A stretch of DNA of 64,000 nt from Ahaetulla prasina (taxonomy: Eukaryota > Chordata > Lepidosauria > Squamata > Colubridae): positions 100,714,554 through 100,778,553 of the forward strand of contig NC_080539.1 in NCBI RefSeq assembly GCF_028640845.1. The letters run 5' to 3'. Of the stretch, positions 1 to 11,081 are shown one piece after another. The notes under the pieces were generated by a model. That model saw nothing but the letters and a program-made list of their open reading frames with translations, made no database searches and was not told where the DNA came from. Each line of letters opens with the position of its first letter. Within the stretch, counting starts at the first letter, position 1. Both the position numbers and the translations under genes were made by a program.

Positions 1-132
1 TCAGTCTGCGACAGCTTCCTCGCCAAAGACTGAAGCCCAACAGGAAGAGGCGGGGCTTGGAAGATTTAACAGACTCGGTCCTCCAAGCTGGATAGACGGG
101 TCAAACCCTTGCCTGACTGCCGTTTTCACCTC
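1..132. other. Unidentified GC-rich stretch at left edge
   Basis: This stretch precedes the point where similarity to the other L2-like copies in the window begins. No gene or known repeat is recognised. It may be a non-homologous 5' part of the same insertion or older flanking DNA. Confidence 0.3.
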
Positions 133-1416
133 CTTGACCATGGTATCCTGCTGCGCCGGTTGGAGGGATTGGGAGTGGGAGGCACCGTTTATCGGTGGTT
201 CTCCTCCTATCTCTCTGACCGGTCGCAGTCGGTGTTGACAGGGGGGCAGAGGTTGTCCTCGAGGGGCCTCACTTGTGGGGTACCCCAGGGGTCGATTCTC
301 TCGCCTACCCTGTTCAACATCTACATGAAGCCGCTGGGCGAGGTCATCAGTGGGTTCGGGGTGAGTTATCATCTGTACGCTGATGATACTCAGCTGTACT
401 TTTCCACCCCGGACCACCCCAACGAAGCGGTCGAAGTGCTGTCCCGGTGCCTGGAAGCCGTATGGGTCTGGATGGGGAGAAACAGACTCAAGCTCAATCC
501 CTCCAAGACGGAGTGGCTGTGGATTCCGGCACTGGTACAGTCAGCTGCATCCGCAGCTGACTGTTGAAGCAGTTAGTGGCCCCAAAGGAGGTGGTTCGCA
601 ACTTGGGCGCCTCCTGGATGGCCGGCTGTCCTTGAGGAACATCTGGCAGCCCCCACCAGGAGGCCTTTTTACCAAGTTCGCTTGGTTCGCCAGTTGCGCC
701 CCTTCCTTGACCGGGATGCCTTATGCACGGTCACTCACGCTCTGGTTACGTCTCGGCTGGATTATTGCAATGCTCTCTACATGGGGCTGCCCTTGAGGTG
801 CACCCGGAGGCTGCAGTTAGTCCAGAATGCAGCTGCGCGAGTGGTAATGGGAGCCGCCCGAGGCGCCCACGTAACACCTCTGCTCCGTAGTTTGCACTGG
901 CTTCCTGTGGTCTTTCGGGTGCGCTTCAAGATCCTGGTTACCACCTTTAAAGCGCCCCATGGCTTAGGACCCGGGTACTTACGAGACCGCCTGCTGTTAC
1001 CAGATGCCTCCCATCGACCAGACGCTCACAGAGAGGGTTTTCAGGGTGCCGTCCGCCAAACAATGTCGGCTGGCGGCTCCCAGGGTAGGGCCTTCTCTGT
1101 GGGAGCACCGACGCTCTGGAACGAACTCCCCCCTGGCTTACGTCAAGTTCCTGATCTTCGGACCTTCCGTCGTGGGCTAAAAACATACTTATTTATTCAA
1201 GCAGGACTGGCATAAATAGTGATTTTAAATTGGGGTTTTAGAGATTTTAAACATTTGTAAATTTTTTAAATTTTTAAATTATCGGCCATTTATTAATAGT
1301 TTCTTTTAATTTCTTTTAATTGTATATACTCTGTATTTTATTTCGGCTGTACACCGCCCTGAGTCCTTCGGGAGAAGGGCGGTATAAAAATCTAATAAAA
1401 CTAAACTAAACTAAAC
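133..1416 (+). mobile_element. L2-like (CR1-group) LINE, 5'-truncated, decayed
   Basis: The translation gives the second half of a non-LTR reverse transcriptase: an IDHGILLRRLEGLG-like segment, GVPQGSILSPTLFNIYMKPLG, the catalytic YADD box (376-387), then the thumb and C-terminal region ending RTFRRGLKTYLFIQAGLA near 1212. The 3' UTR ends in a GC hairpin (about 1354-1382) and a short A-rich tail. The frame is broken around 545-600, where bases present in the copy at 46.9-48.5 kb are missing and a stop appears. Similarity to that copy starts abruptly near 133, as expected of 5' truncation. L2-like is preferred over classical CR1 because of the 3' hairpin and A-rich tail. Not functional. Confidence 0.85.
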
Positions 1417-1417
1417 T

Positions 1418-1459
1418 TGAGAAAGGGCGTTTCAGGTAAGTCCAACGCCCATTTTCTCA
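1418..1459. other. Perfect-arm hairpin after the LINE tail
   Basis: TGAGAAAGGGCGTT (1418-1431) can pair with AACGCCC plus TTTCTCA (1444-1450 and 1453-1459), leaving a two-base bulge and a 12-nt loop that contains CAGGTAAGT-like sequence. It directly abuts the LINE tail. It may belong to another dispersed repeat that I cannot name. Confidence 0.4.
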
Positions 1460-1714
1460 GGAGGAGAAGTATAAATGCCTCCTTCAGGGCAAGCAACACT
1501 CCCTCCATTTGAAGGAGGTGCTAATGATCCTACATGAACCACTATCACCATGATATTCCAAGCAGGAATTGGTCCAAAGGACAAAAGGCAGTCTGAGTTT
1601 TTGTAAGGACTCTATTCACATCTTCTAAGTGTACAGGAGATTAGAACTAACAGGCATGTTGGCCTTCTCCTCACCAACCCCCCGAAAGTCATATCTCACA
1701 ATGGATATGAGCAA

Positions 1715-1845
1715 CTTTAGGAAAATTCATTAAGGGATTGGACAGCTCCTTGTCTGAAATGCAATAGGATCTCCTGGTTGAGCAGGGTGTTGGACTAGTA
1801 GACCTCCAAGGTCCCTTCTAACTCTGCCATTTTATTCATGGCACT
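1715..1845 (+). mobile_element. CR1 3' end fragment
   Basis: The stretch carries the hallmark CR1 3'-UTR string around GTTGGACTAGTAGACCTCC followed by AAGGTCCCTTCTAACTCTG, as in the other CR1 ends in this window. Only the 3' UTR is present, so this is a dead 5'-truncated copy. Confidence 0.8.
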
Positions 1846-2587
1846 AGGAAGCCTTCCCTAACCCTTTGGACTCCAACAGCTGTCTTAGCAGTTTTCAGCA
1901 GATGTAGTGGCATTAGACAACACCCCCCCCTTTTTTTTTCTTCCTTCAGTGCCACTGCATCAGCTTTCTAATTATTATAAATTGTGTTAGGTCATATTCA
2001 CTTTTCAGTTTCTCTTATGAGCATTCTAAATGCCTGCCTACTCACTGATACTAAATAGAGATGTAGGAGATAAGTGAACAGGCAGAAGTCAATGAAGAGT
2101 CCATAACTTAAAAATTTAACATCATAAAACTTTTGTTTCATTACTTTTATCAACTAATATCTTTGGCTTTTCTTCGGGCTCTGAAATGGTATTTTTAAAA
2201 TATGTAAGTAAAGATACTTTGGGAAGAGTTACATTCTGAGAGTAAACCTTACTTTTGGTTGGTGGAGGATATAATGATGATGGGAAGCAGACTTCAAGAA
2301 TTCAAAGAGAGATGTATAGGCTTGAACTATCAACTTCAGGCTAGGCTACAACATATTAAAAATAATGATTTAGGGATAGTATGGTAAAATGGGGAAAATT
2401 GTAATGAAGAAAAGCATGGGTAATTCATATGGTATTAATGGGGGCTTTCCAAAACCTTTGTATATTCTTCCATTTTTTAATTGAACTATAATAGCATCTA
2501 CATTGTTTCTAGTAGGACTGTGAATGCTTAAAAATAATTGAAAAAGGGTATTTGGATGGTGCATGATACATTTCCTCCATGGGGATG
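1846..2587. other. AT-rich stretch, no gene seen
   Basis: Only short random reading frames occur, together with simple C and T runs near 1921-1940. No recognisable repeat or RNA gene. Confidence 0.5.
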
Positions 2588-2693
2588 CTGCAATGGTCAT
2601 AAATATGTATAATGATCACAAATCACTTTCTTTCAGTGCCGTTGTAACTTTGAATGGTCATTAAGCAAACTGTTGTAAATCGAAGACTACTTA
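2588..2693 (+). mobile_element. Fragment of TA-flanked TIR element (right end)
   Basis: The text TTAAGCAAAC...GTTGTAAATCGAAGACTACTTA matches the right half of the elements at 41153-42394 and 49081-49455, whose ends read GTAAG..GAGGACTACCTG. It is followed by TA. A decayed fragment of that non-autonomous family, possibly Tc1/mariner-like. Confidence 0.5.
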
Positions 2694-3099
2694 TACAGAT
2701 GTATAATCTGAAGGCCCCGGTCTTTATGAAGACCTATAAAACCTTAGATATGGCCCCTGGAAACTTATAAAAGTCCTAGCAAATTGTAATTTTTAATATG
2801 ACAAAAAGAAATAAAGATTTAAATATTGGCCTAGAAGATCAAATGTAAATACTGACTATATTTAATTTGAATTGTATTTTCAAGCAATTCAGTATTAATG
2901 TTTGTTCTGGCTCTACCCATAGTTTTTGGAGTGTGGCATACTGTTCAAAGGCCAAGCACTGCTGTGTTTCGGAGAAAATTGTGTACTCTTGTTTCGTTTA
3001 ACGGTCAATAGTTGATTTAATTTATTCAACTTGGCTTTTGTACTGTAGGTATCAGTGTAGTAGAAATAACACAGGGTGGGTTTTTTTGCTGTTTGTTTT

Positions 3100-3520
3100 G
3101 CTACCTGTAGGAAGTGTGTACTCTATACTCCTCTTGCCTGTCCTGAACTGCAAGACGTGAATCCCAGCTGTAGTTCCAGCCAGCGAAGAGGAAGGAATTT
3201 GTCTGCAGTACAGTAAAAGGAAGTATTTGCTGTGTTATTGTAGTACATGGCCCCTTGCCATTTTTGATAAAGCATTAAGCGTTATGCACCCAAAGTCTAC
3301 TGGCCTCTTGACCCATCATCAATCATCAGCTGTACAGTGAGTTTGCATGAAACAGTAGCCCAATAGGAGAGCCATTGTTTCAGCATTGCACAACTTCTGT
3401 GGAAACGGAAACTACAGACAAAGCATCCCAGATCGCTCTGCGTTGTACTGTACTATCCCAGCCCTGAGCTACTACAGTGAAGAGAAGCAAATGAATTCAG
3501 AGTTAGGGGAAAGAAAGTGG
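3100..3520. other. Candidate non-repetitive conserved element
   Basis: This stretch has a balanced base composition and no long ORF, and matches no other copy in the window. It stands out from its AT-rich neighbours and resembles unique regulatory or non-coding exon sequence. Conservation cannot be judged without alignment, so this is only a candidate. Confidence 0.2.
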
Positions 3521-3623
3521 TTCTTTTACATGTACTCTATCTTGTGAATATATGTCCTTAAGTTTTTAAAAGAAAGATTTGTTTCCTTATTTGTTTTACC
3601 ACAATACAATAATTTGTATTTAG

Positions 3624-3823
3624 AACAGAACAGAACAGAACAGAACAGAACAGAATAACAGAGTTGGAAGGGGCTTTAGAGGTCTTCTAGTCCAACCCCC
3701 TGCTTAGGCAGAAAACCTTATATCATTTCAGACAAATTGTTATCCAATCTCTTCTTAAACACTTCCAGTGTTGGAGCATTTACAACTTCTGGAGGCAAGT
3801 TGTTTCACTGATTAATTGGTTCT
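3624..3823 (-). mobile_element. CR1 3' end fragment with pentanucleotide tail
   Basis: Read on the minus strand, this is a CR1 3' UTR (GTTGGACTAGAAGACCTC-like text) ending in a pentanucleotide tail, visible on the plus strand as AGAAC repeats at about 3624-3655. Part of the C-terminal coding or 3'-UTR zone lies to the right. 5'-truncated. Confidence 0.85.
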
Positions 3824-5383
3824 ACACCGGCTGGATATGATTTCAGGGGTATAAATGTGCTGTAGTATTATCTCTAGTATTGTTATATCCATTTTTGAGG
3901 ATATGTGACATTTTGTATATTTTCTCAGAAGCGAATGGCAAAGTGTATTAAGGATAGTGGAGAGAATGTTTACTTCTCCATATAGCATAACTTTTTCAGG
4001 CTGTACTTGAATTTGGTTTAAAGAAATTAAATTACGGCAAATTAAACACACTTAATAGGATTGCTTGCAATGTGTTCAATAATACATTTTATGGAAGCTC
4101 TGGGAGCTACCTCTGAGGATTTTGAGCGTCTTGGGCAGCTTTGTGATACTACATTGTGTAAGATTGCAGCCATAGGACAGGCTTTGGCTTTTTTTGTGTG
4201 TGTGTGGAAGGATTGGTTTGTGTAAATAAATTGATCGATGTAAAAGAAACATAACTCTTGTTTTATTTTCTTTTGGCTGATACAACCTGCAAATAAAAGT
4301 TGATCCAGCAAAATATTTATCTCCATGGTTTATTTGAGAAGTTGCTTCTTCATTTATTTCGGGAATATTCCTTCTGATCCATTGAAATTAAGTTCACTTT
4401 TATGCTATACTGTATGTGCCACAAGTATCCAAGGCCCGTCAGATTATTAGATCTGATCACTCAGAGGTGTCATTTTTCTCTTACAGTTTACTTTTGTATT
4501 TTAAAAAATATTGCAGGCAGATACCATATACAAATAGACAATTGTTGGAAGAAATGTCCATCTGGGTTCAGTTCCAAGTGGGGAAAAAGGCACTGGAAAC
4601 ATGGAGACTGCTTGGAAAGATGGTTTAATGGTGGACAGGATCACATGGTTTGAGTTCATGAGCAGAAAAGGGTCAAGATGCTGAGCGCGCCTTGGTTTTA
4701 TGCACTCTCTGAGCTTTGAACTTCCTGGGGCATAGGAAGAGTATCCTGATTGGTTGTCAGACTCCCAGGGGGTGGGGATCTTAGCTAGTCCTTGCTAGCT
4801 GATGTAATCTTCCCAGGTGCTATGTGGTGAGTTTCTGTTGCTAGATGGGTCCTATTGTGTTGCAGATGATGGTTCATTGACAAAGGTGGTGGTGGGGCAA
4901 TTGGGTTTCTGCCTCTGGCCCATTGACAGAGGTGGGGAGGAGGGCAGGAAGGTGAGACTGTACTATATTCATGCAAGAGGCATTTGAAAAATATTGAAAT
5001 AAAATGATTAACTTTTTGCAGGATTAATTTTTTGCAGGATATTAATTTTTTGCAGGATATGAAATTTAAAACTTAGGTAGCTTCCACACACCCCAAAGGA
5101 CAATGTTTACAGATGGCTTACATTGGTAAATATTAATGAGACTCTTCCGCTGACTTTATTATGACAATCTTTTTTATATTCAGGAAGATGTATTAATTAA
5201 TTCTTTCACAGTTTCATATACCGGATATATGCTGGTCTGAAAGAGCTTTGTTGTTCCTGGCCACATGAAGATTGTTGTGCAGAGATAGCTGTAGCTTATG
5301 TATCTGGTTTTAGGTTTTAAGTTTGGGATTAATATTTTTGGCAAAAATGACTTACCATTTACATAAATATGCTGTTTTGTCTA
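3824..5383. other. No gene seen; possible unassigned repeat inside
   Basis: No convincing coding sequence is present. The part from roughly 4555 to 4975 is more GC-rich than its surroundings and has the look of a dispersed reptile repeat, but it has no second copy in the window and no clear terminal structure. The frames at 4402-4653 carry no recognisable domain. Confidence 0.3.
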
Positions 5384-5391
5384 CCTATGTG

Positions 5392-6135
5392 GTGTTGTTG
5401 TTAGTTGTGAAGTCATGTCCGACCCCATGGACAATGTTCCTCCAGACCTTCCTGTCCTCTACCATCCTCTGGAGTCCATTTAGGCTCACGCTGACTGCTT
5501 CAGTGACTCCATCCAGCCACCTCATTCTCTGTCATCCCCTTCTTCTTTTGCCCTCAATCTTTCCCAGCATTAGGCTCTTCTCCAGGGAGTCCTTCCTTCT
5601 CATTAGGTGGCCAAAATATTTGAGTTTCATCTTCTGGATCTGTACTTCTAAAGAGCAGTCATGGTTGAGCTTCTCTAGGACTGACCACTTTGATTACCTT
5701 GCAGTCCAAGGGACTCGCAGGAGTCTTCTCCAGCACCAGAGTTCAAAGGCCTCAATTCTTTGGTGCTCAGCCTTTCTTATGGTCCAACTTTCACAGCCAT
5801 ACATTGCAACTGGGAAAACTATAGCCTTGACTATACGCACTTTTGTTTTCAGGATGATGTCTCTGCTTTTTAGAATGCTTTCTAGATTTGCCATAGCTTT
5901 CCTCCCCAGGAGCAAGTATCTTTTAATTTCTTGGCTGCAGTCCCCATCTGCAATGATCTTAGAGCCCAGGAAAATAAAATCTGTGACTACCTCCATTTCT
6001 TCCCCATCTACCTGCCAGGAATTGAGAGAGCCAGATGCCATGATCTTATTTTCTTAATGTTGAGTTTCAAGCCAACTTTTGCACTCTCCTTCTTCACCCG
6101 CATCAAGAGCCTCTTTAGTTCCTCTTTGCTTTCTG
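5392..6135 (-). mobile_element. BovB (RTE-clade) LINE, 3' fragment
   Basis: On the minus strand, a 115-codon open stretch (5694-6041) encodes the C-terminal part of a BovB reverse transcriptase: VVTDFIFLGSKI, then SRDIILKTKVR, MYGCESWT and FELWCWRRLLRVPWTAR. The 3' terminus carries the ACAACA-type BovB tail, seen as GTGTTGTTGTTAGTTGTGAA on the plus strand. CCTATGTG (5384-5391) and CCTATGGG (6136-6143) look like a target duplication with one mismatch. Heavily 5'-truncated and inactive. BovB is the LINE family best known for horizontal spread among squamates and ruminants. Confidence 0.9.
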
Positions 6136-6267
6136 CCTATGGGTATGTGAAGGCAAAAAATGTCCTTTGAACCTAACTTAAAATGTATTGGGGAGGCTGG
6201 TTGATTAGAATTTCCGATACGCACCTGCCGAAAATTACATAATGTTCAAAGTCCTACAAATCATTTT

Positions 6268-6410
6268 ATTTCTTATTTCTTTATTAAATTTATTTGCTGC
6301 CCATCTCACTGTCATGCAACTCTAGACAACTTACAGTAAAACAATATTATAAAAGATTGAAACATTAAGATAATAAAGATATTAAAATTAACAAACAAAT
6401 AACTAAGCTA
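6268..6410 (-). mobile_element. Old L2-like or SINE 3' end
   Basis: TTATTTGCTGCCCATCTCACTG...CAACTTACAGTAAAAC resembles the decayed reverse complement of a 3' end of the form '..TGTAAG(C)..GGGCGGCAAATAAA'. Old and diverged, so the family is uncertain. Confidence 0.45.
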
Positions 6411-7589
6411 GTCATTTCACATCTTGGGTTATCTGGGATCCCTTAATATTACCACCTTTTGATCCATAAAAGAAAGATAATTTATGTAATTCTGTTAGTA
6501 ATGTTAGTGTGAATAAACATGTAATAAAAAGACAAAATACGTAATTTCTCAAGTGTCTTAAGCAACCAATTATTCTGAACTTTTATTTGGACCTCTAGCC
6601 TTTTATCAAATAATGAAAAATGTCCAATCATGAAAAAATGTCCAAGTTCAGGAAAAAAGAAGTTCCATCTTTGACATTTTGATTGGCTCAATGTCTAATA
6701 ATGGATTATTGTTTAGAAATTATCCTATTTTGTGAATTCTTCTTTTTTTCTGAGGTGTATCATGGCCATTCTTGACTTACTGTGCCCTGAATGAGATTAA
6801 GTATGCCAGTATAAAATAAAGTTTGGGCTGATTCCAAAAAAATAAACAATGAAGAAATTCCTGTTTGAATAAGAGTAGAGGTTAAACCGTTTTATGTTTG
6901 CATGGCTAGAAAGAGTCCTAAGCTGTAGTTCAGATACCTGGAAATTTGCCATGAATGGCTAGGTGTCTGCAGTATTTCAGCTCCCCAAATGTGTTTATAT
7001 GCTTCCAAAATAACATGAGACTCCTAAAATAACAACCTTTTTAACTTGCAGCTCTGCATTGCTTGTGTGCTCGATCATAATATTAATCAGAAGCTGAAGT
7101 GAGTTGAAAACAATAAGAAAATGTTATTATGTAATTAGGAAATCTTGATTTCCGTTTGTTTTTCTCTCAGGCAACTGTCAGCACTGAAGAATCTACAAAA
7201 TAGCATAATCAACCAGAGAGGAACTGAGCTAAGAATTCATTGCAATTTTGTATGAAAGCAAAATTTTGTGTGATTTATTAAACCATCGCACATATGGGTT
7301 AATCATAAGCCTGCAACTACTTAGAAACCCTTTCTTTACTTATCAGAATTTAAGACTAAAACACTTGTTCTATTTCAAATAACATTCAGATTTCAGAAAT
7401 ACTACTCTTTATAGAATAAATACATGTCATGCATTTGAATTTTTTATTATTCATACAGCAATGTCAAAATAGCAGCAGTATTGATTGTCCAAAATGTAGG
7501 TTTCACTGTGGAATTTATTGCCCTAAGATGTGCCGACAACAATCAGAATCAAGCCGCCAGTGGTTACAGGTTGGGACTGGAAAATTCAT
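6411..7589. other. AT-rich stretch, no gene seen
   Basis: Only short frames without recognisable domains. No repeat identified. Confidence 0.5.
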
Positions 7590-7838
7590 TATTAAATGGT
7601 GCATTCATTAAGCAAGATATCACATGACCATATGTCACCTTCCCTGCTAACTTCCCCATTGACTTTGCAAATGGCAATCATGTGGGATGTGCTGCAATCA
7701 TAATAATTAAACATTGATTAATAACGGACACTGCACTGGTTGTAAGTGCAAAAACAGGTTGTAAATCACTTTTTTCAGTGCTGTCATACATAATTGTCGT
7801 AAACTGAAGATTATTTGTATTTTATGTCCATAGAGCAT
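7590..7838 (+). mobile_element. Fragment of TA-flanked TIR element
   Basis: It contains CATTAAGC, CACATGACC, CCCATTGACTTTGC and TTGTCGTAAACTGAAGATTATTTG, which line up in order with the element at 49081-49455 (TCACATG, CAATGGGGAAG, GTTGTAAGCTGAGGACTACCTG). Old copy with only the right end discernible. Confidence 0.6.
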
Positions 7839-8233
7839 ATTAATTATTGAATTCCCAGTAGAATAACATGGCAAAGCTTATCAGACTACTAGAAATTTAC
7901 AGATAATATAATAATTTGGGTTATTTGGTGCATTTTATGGTCACTAACTCAGAGGGCTGTATTATGTATTGGCAGCTTAATGCTTATTGGTATCAAATTT
8001 TGCAGTTCTCTCTTTCATAAATAATTTGTGCCATGCTTTCCACTAAGGGTATTTTTAGCTTCTTTAGATATTATTATAAAAATATACAGCAGTTCTCTTC
8101 TTGGATTGATTTTTTTAAGAATATCTCATGAGGGTATGTAGGGAATTTGGCTAGTCTTTTTTCATGAATTTTGAAAACAATATAGCTATTACTTGTTAAT
8201 GAGTCACTTATTTGCCTTCTGTTTCATCTAAGT

Positions 8234-8761
8234 CAGGGGTAGTCAACCTTTTTTATACCTACCACCCACTTTTGTATCTCTGTTAGTAGTATAATTTTCT
8301 AACCGCCCACTGGTTCCACAGTAATGGTGATTTATAAAGTGTATCCTCATCTGTGCATGCCTCTTGCGCATCGTGGATTGGGTTTGGAGGGGGCGCCAGC
8401 TACCAGCTCTGCTTGTCTGTTACAGCTGGGTGGTGTGGGGGGAGATGCGTGAGCTATTCTGGGACGAGGCTCTTTTGTTTGCGGTCACACTATAGTGCCA
8501 TTTAGTTTCACTTATGTAATGTGAACTAAACTTATGCACGGGTGATACAAATAGTATATTTTCAGAAATTTAAATTATCACAAGGAATTTTATGAAAACC
8601 TAATGAAAATGTTTTTAAATAATGTTATGAATTTTTTAAAAAAAAGTCAATTAAATAAAAAAAAAAGGAAAGTGCTTCAGTATGGGATAAAACTCCTACC
8701 ACCCACCATGAAAGCTGGAACGCCCGCTAGTGGGCGGTAGGGACCAGGTTGACTACCATTG
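8234..8761. mobile_element. Non-autonomous hAT element with perfect 8-bp TSD
   Basis: The left end CAGGGGTAGTCAACCT and the reverse complement of the right end (CAATGGTAGTCAACCTGG) form terminal inverted repeats. ATCTAAGT occurs immediately outside both ends (8226-8233 and 8762-8769), a perfect 8-bp target duplication as made by hAT transposases. The inverted repeats extend inward through ACCCACC/CCGCCCACT text. No transposase reading frame is present in the 528 bp. Confidence 0.9.
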
Positions 8762-8769
8762 ATCTAAGT

Positions 8770-9338
8770 ATCATATGCAATTTGTGTTGTTATTCTTACT
8801 CTTCACTTTAAATAGATCTTACTGTCCTTAGAGAAAGTGGGCTACAATTTAATTTGGTTCTCTTCTGATGGGGTACATATATATCACCTAAAATTGGAGA
8901 GTGTTAATCCCGTTGCCATTTATATCCTAAATACTTAGATTCTATTTTATTTCATTATTATGTAGATTTTCAGAGTTTCTTTTTCCAGTACATGGGTGGT
9001 GGTATTTTTCACTTATAATCTTTTTGTTTTGCTATTTTTTCATAGCATACAATTCCCATGTGTTGTTCAGTTAGTTTGTGACTCGGTAGGTAATATTTAT
9101 CCAAGAACGTCAGTTCTTGCTTGTTATCAGTAATAGTACTTTTCCTATTGCTTTTAGTTTTTCCAAGCGTTAGGATCATCGCCAAGCTTAGCTTCATTAG
9201 TTGTCCTTCAAGTAAGCAGCTCCTTCCTTATTTGACACTGCTGATTATAATTTCAGTTTCTTGTATTTCAACATTTTATTACATAGTCTTCATGTTAATT
9301 TGAGCCATTTACTTAATATTGCTTCTTGATGTGCATAC
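8770..9338. other. No gene seen
   Basis: AT-rich DNA with only short frames on both strands at 9009-9303 and no domain signal. Confidence 0.5.
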
Positions 9339-9823
9339 AAATGGCATAGGGCCGGGTTATTTACGGGACCGCCTACTGCTACCGAATACCTCTCACCGAC
9401 CTGTGCGCTCTCACAGAGAGGGACTCCTCAGGGTGCCGTCAGCGAGGCAGTGTCGTCTGGCGACGCCCAGGGGAAGGGCCTTCTCTGTGGGGGCTCCCAC
9501 CCTCTGGAACGAACTACCCCCAGGACTTCGTCAACTTCCGGACCTCCGAACCTTCCGTCGCGAGCTTAAAACACACTTATTCATTCGCGCAGGACTGGAT
9601 TAGATTTTAAATTTATGGGTTTTAAATGGGTTTTATTTTTTATATTGTTTTTAAACATTTTAACATTTTTAAACATTTGGCCTTTTAGAATAAGTTTTTT
9701 AATTGTTATTTTACTTTGTATTTATGTGTTTTTATTTGCCTGTGAACCGCCCTGAGTCCTTCGGGAGATAGGGCGGTATATAAATACGATTAATAAATAA
9801 ATAAAATAAATAAATAAATAAAT
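9339..9823 (+). mobile_element. L2-like LINE 3' fragment
   Basis: About 80 uninterrupted codons encode the LINE C-terminus (GPGYLRDRLLLPNTSHRP through APTLWNELPPGLRQLPDLR to RRELKTHLFIRAGLD), followed by a 3' UTR with the GC hairpin (about 9747-9776) and an AATA-type tail. Similarity to the copy at 27.4-30.4 kb begins near ATGGCATAGGGCCGGG, so the copy lost its 5' part on insertion. Confidence 0.9.
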
Positions 9824-10677
9824 TCCTATTTAGGAAGATAAAATGGCTTGATGTTTCCATATTTTAAATGCACAGTTTGGTTTACACAGTCAATAAAGGA
9901 CAAACAGACTTATTTCTGAAGCTCCTTCGCTTTCTCTTTTCCATCAGATGCTAGCAATGTGATCTCAGTGTCCCTGCTTCTGAAACCCACATGTGTGTCT
10001 TGCAGTTCTTCCATGTACTATTGAAATCTGGATTACAAAATCTTGAGCATGAATTAAATTCCTGAAGAATTTGTCACTGTTGCATTAGTCTGCGGTATTT
10101 ATCTTAAATATTTTTTTGATAACTGTTAAGGAACTAGGTTAGAAGTAGAGCTTCATCTAAACCCATTCTTAGAGTAGTCAAATCTGACTATAGTGACAGA
10201 TGGTAGTCATATTCCATCTGCCACTAAACTACCCATGACGACAGAGATACAACTCATCCCGAGAGGCTACTCTTACACTGCTGTTCTAAAGCTTGAGATC
10301 AGAATACTTCAAAATTCATTTTTTTCTGATATAAAATTGCCTGGCTTTTAGATTATTGGGAGGTCCTCTTCTCTGGTCTTACATATCAGAGGGGCACTTT
10401 ACTGTGAATCATAAGAGAAGGTCAAAGTAGTGGCCCTTCAATGTTCTGGAATTCTCTGCCAAACAAACACTGGCCACTTTGGATCTCTGTTACATTTGCT
10501 TCTGGCAGAAAGATTTATTGAGAGAGGCTTTAGGCCTCTCATTTGTTTGGATGAGTACAGGTGTTTCTTTATCCTATATGTGTTTTTGAGTTTTTTACCA
10601 TTTTAATTATATTCTTTATATTCAAAATAAGTAACCTTATGCAATTTTTAATGGAAGCATGAAATTTATATATAAAG
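9824..10677. other. No gene; possible very old LINE relic
   Basis: Around 10430-10540 one frame reads like a WNSLP-type LINE C-terminal motif (FWNSLPNKHWPLW). This is weak and the stretch is otherwise unremarkable. Confidence 0.25.
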
Positions 10678-10925
10678 ATGGGTGGCTTAGCGCTCCATGC
10701 CCAACCTCCTGCCAACCTAGTAGTTTGAAAGCATACAAATGCAAGTAGATAAATAGGTACCACTTTTATGGCAAGGTAACAGCACTCTTTGATGTCATGC
10801 TGGCAACATGACCACATAAATGTTTTCAGACAGCGCTGGCTTAATAGCCTTGAAACAGATGTGTACCACCCCTTATAATCAGCAACGACTAGTGGAATAA
10901 GATCCTCAGGGACTCCTTTCCTTTA
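10678..10925 (+). mobile_element. Sauria-type SINE, old copy with internal deletion
   Basis: The order of blocks matches the SINE at 14917-15276: GGTGGCTTAGCG head, CTGCCAACCTAGTAG, AATGCAAGTAGATAAATAGG, GGCAAGGTAACAG, CATGACCAC, CAGCGCTGGCTTA and GACTCCTTTCCTTTA end. The tRNA-like head is mostly lost. Confidence 0.8.
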
Positions 10926-11081
10926 TAAAAAATATTTATAAGGTTCTTTGAGGACATTGTATTACACAGTATGTAATACCGTGATCTATATTATATACTG
11001 TAGGTCTAATTGCATAGATTATAGATAATCTGTGTTATGCAGAATTGCTTGTCAATATTTGGTTATCAGTATTTTGAGTGG

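Noticed and set aside
4402..4653. 83-codon frame near 4.4 kb
   Set aside because: No recognisable domain, splice signals or relatives. Likely chance.
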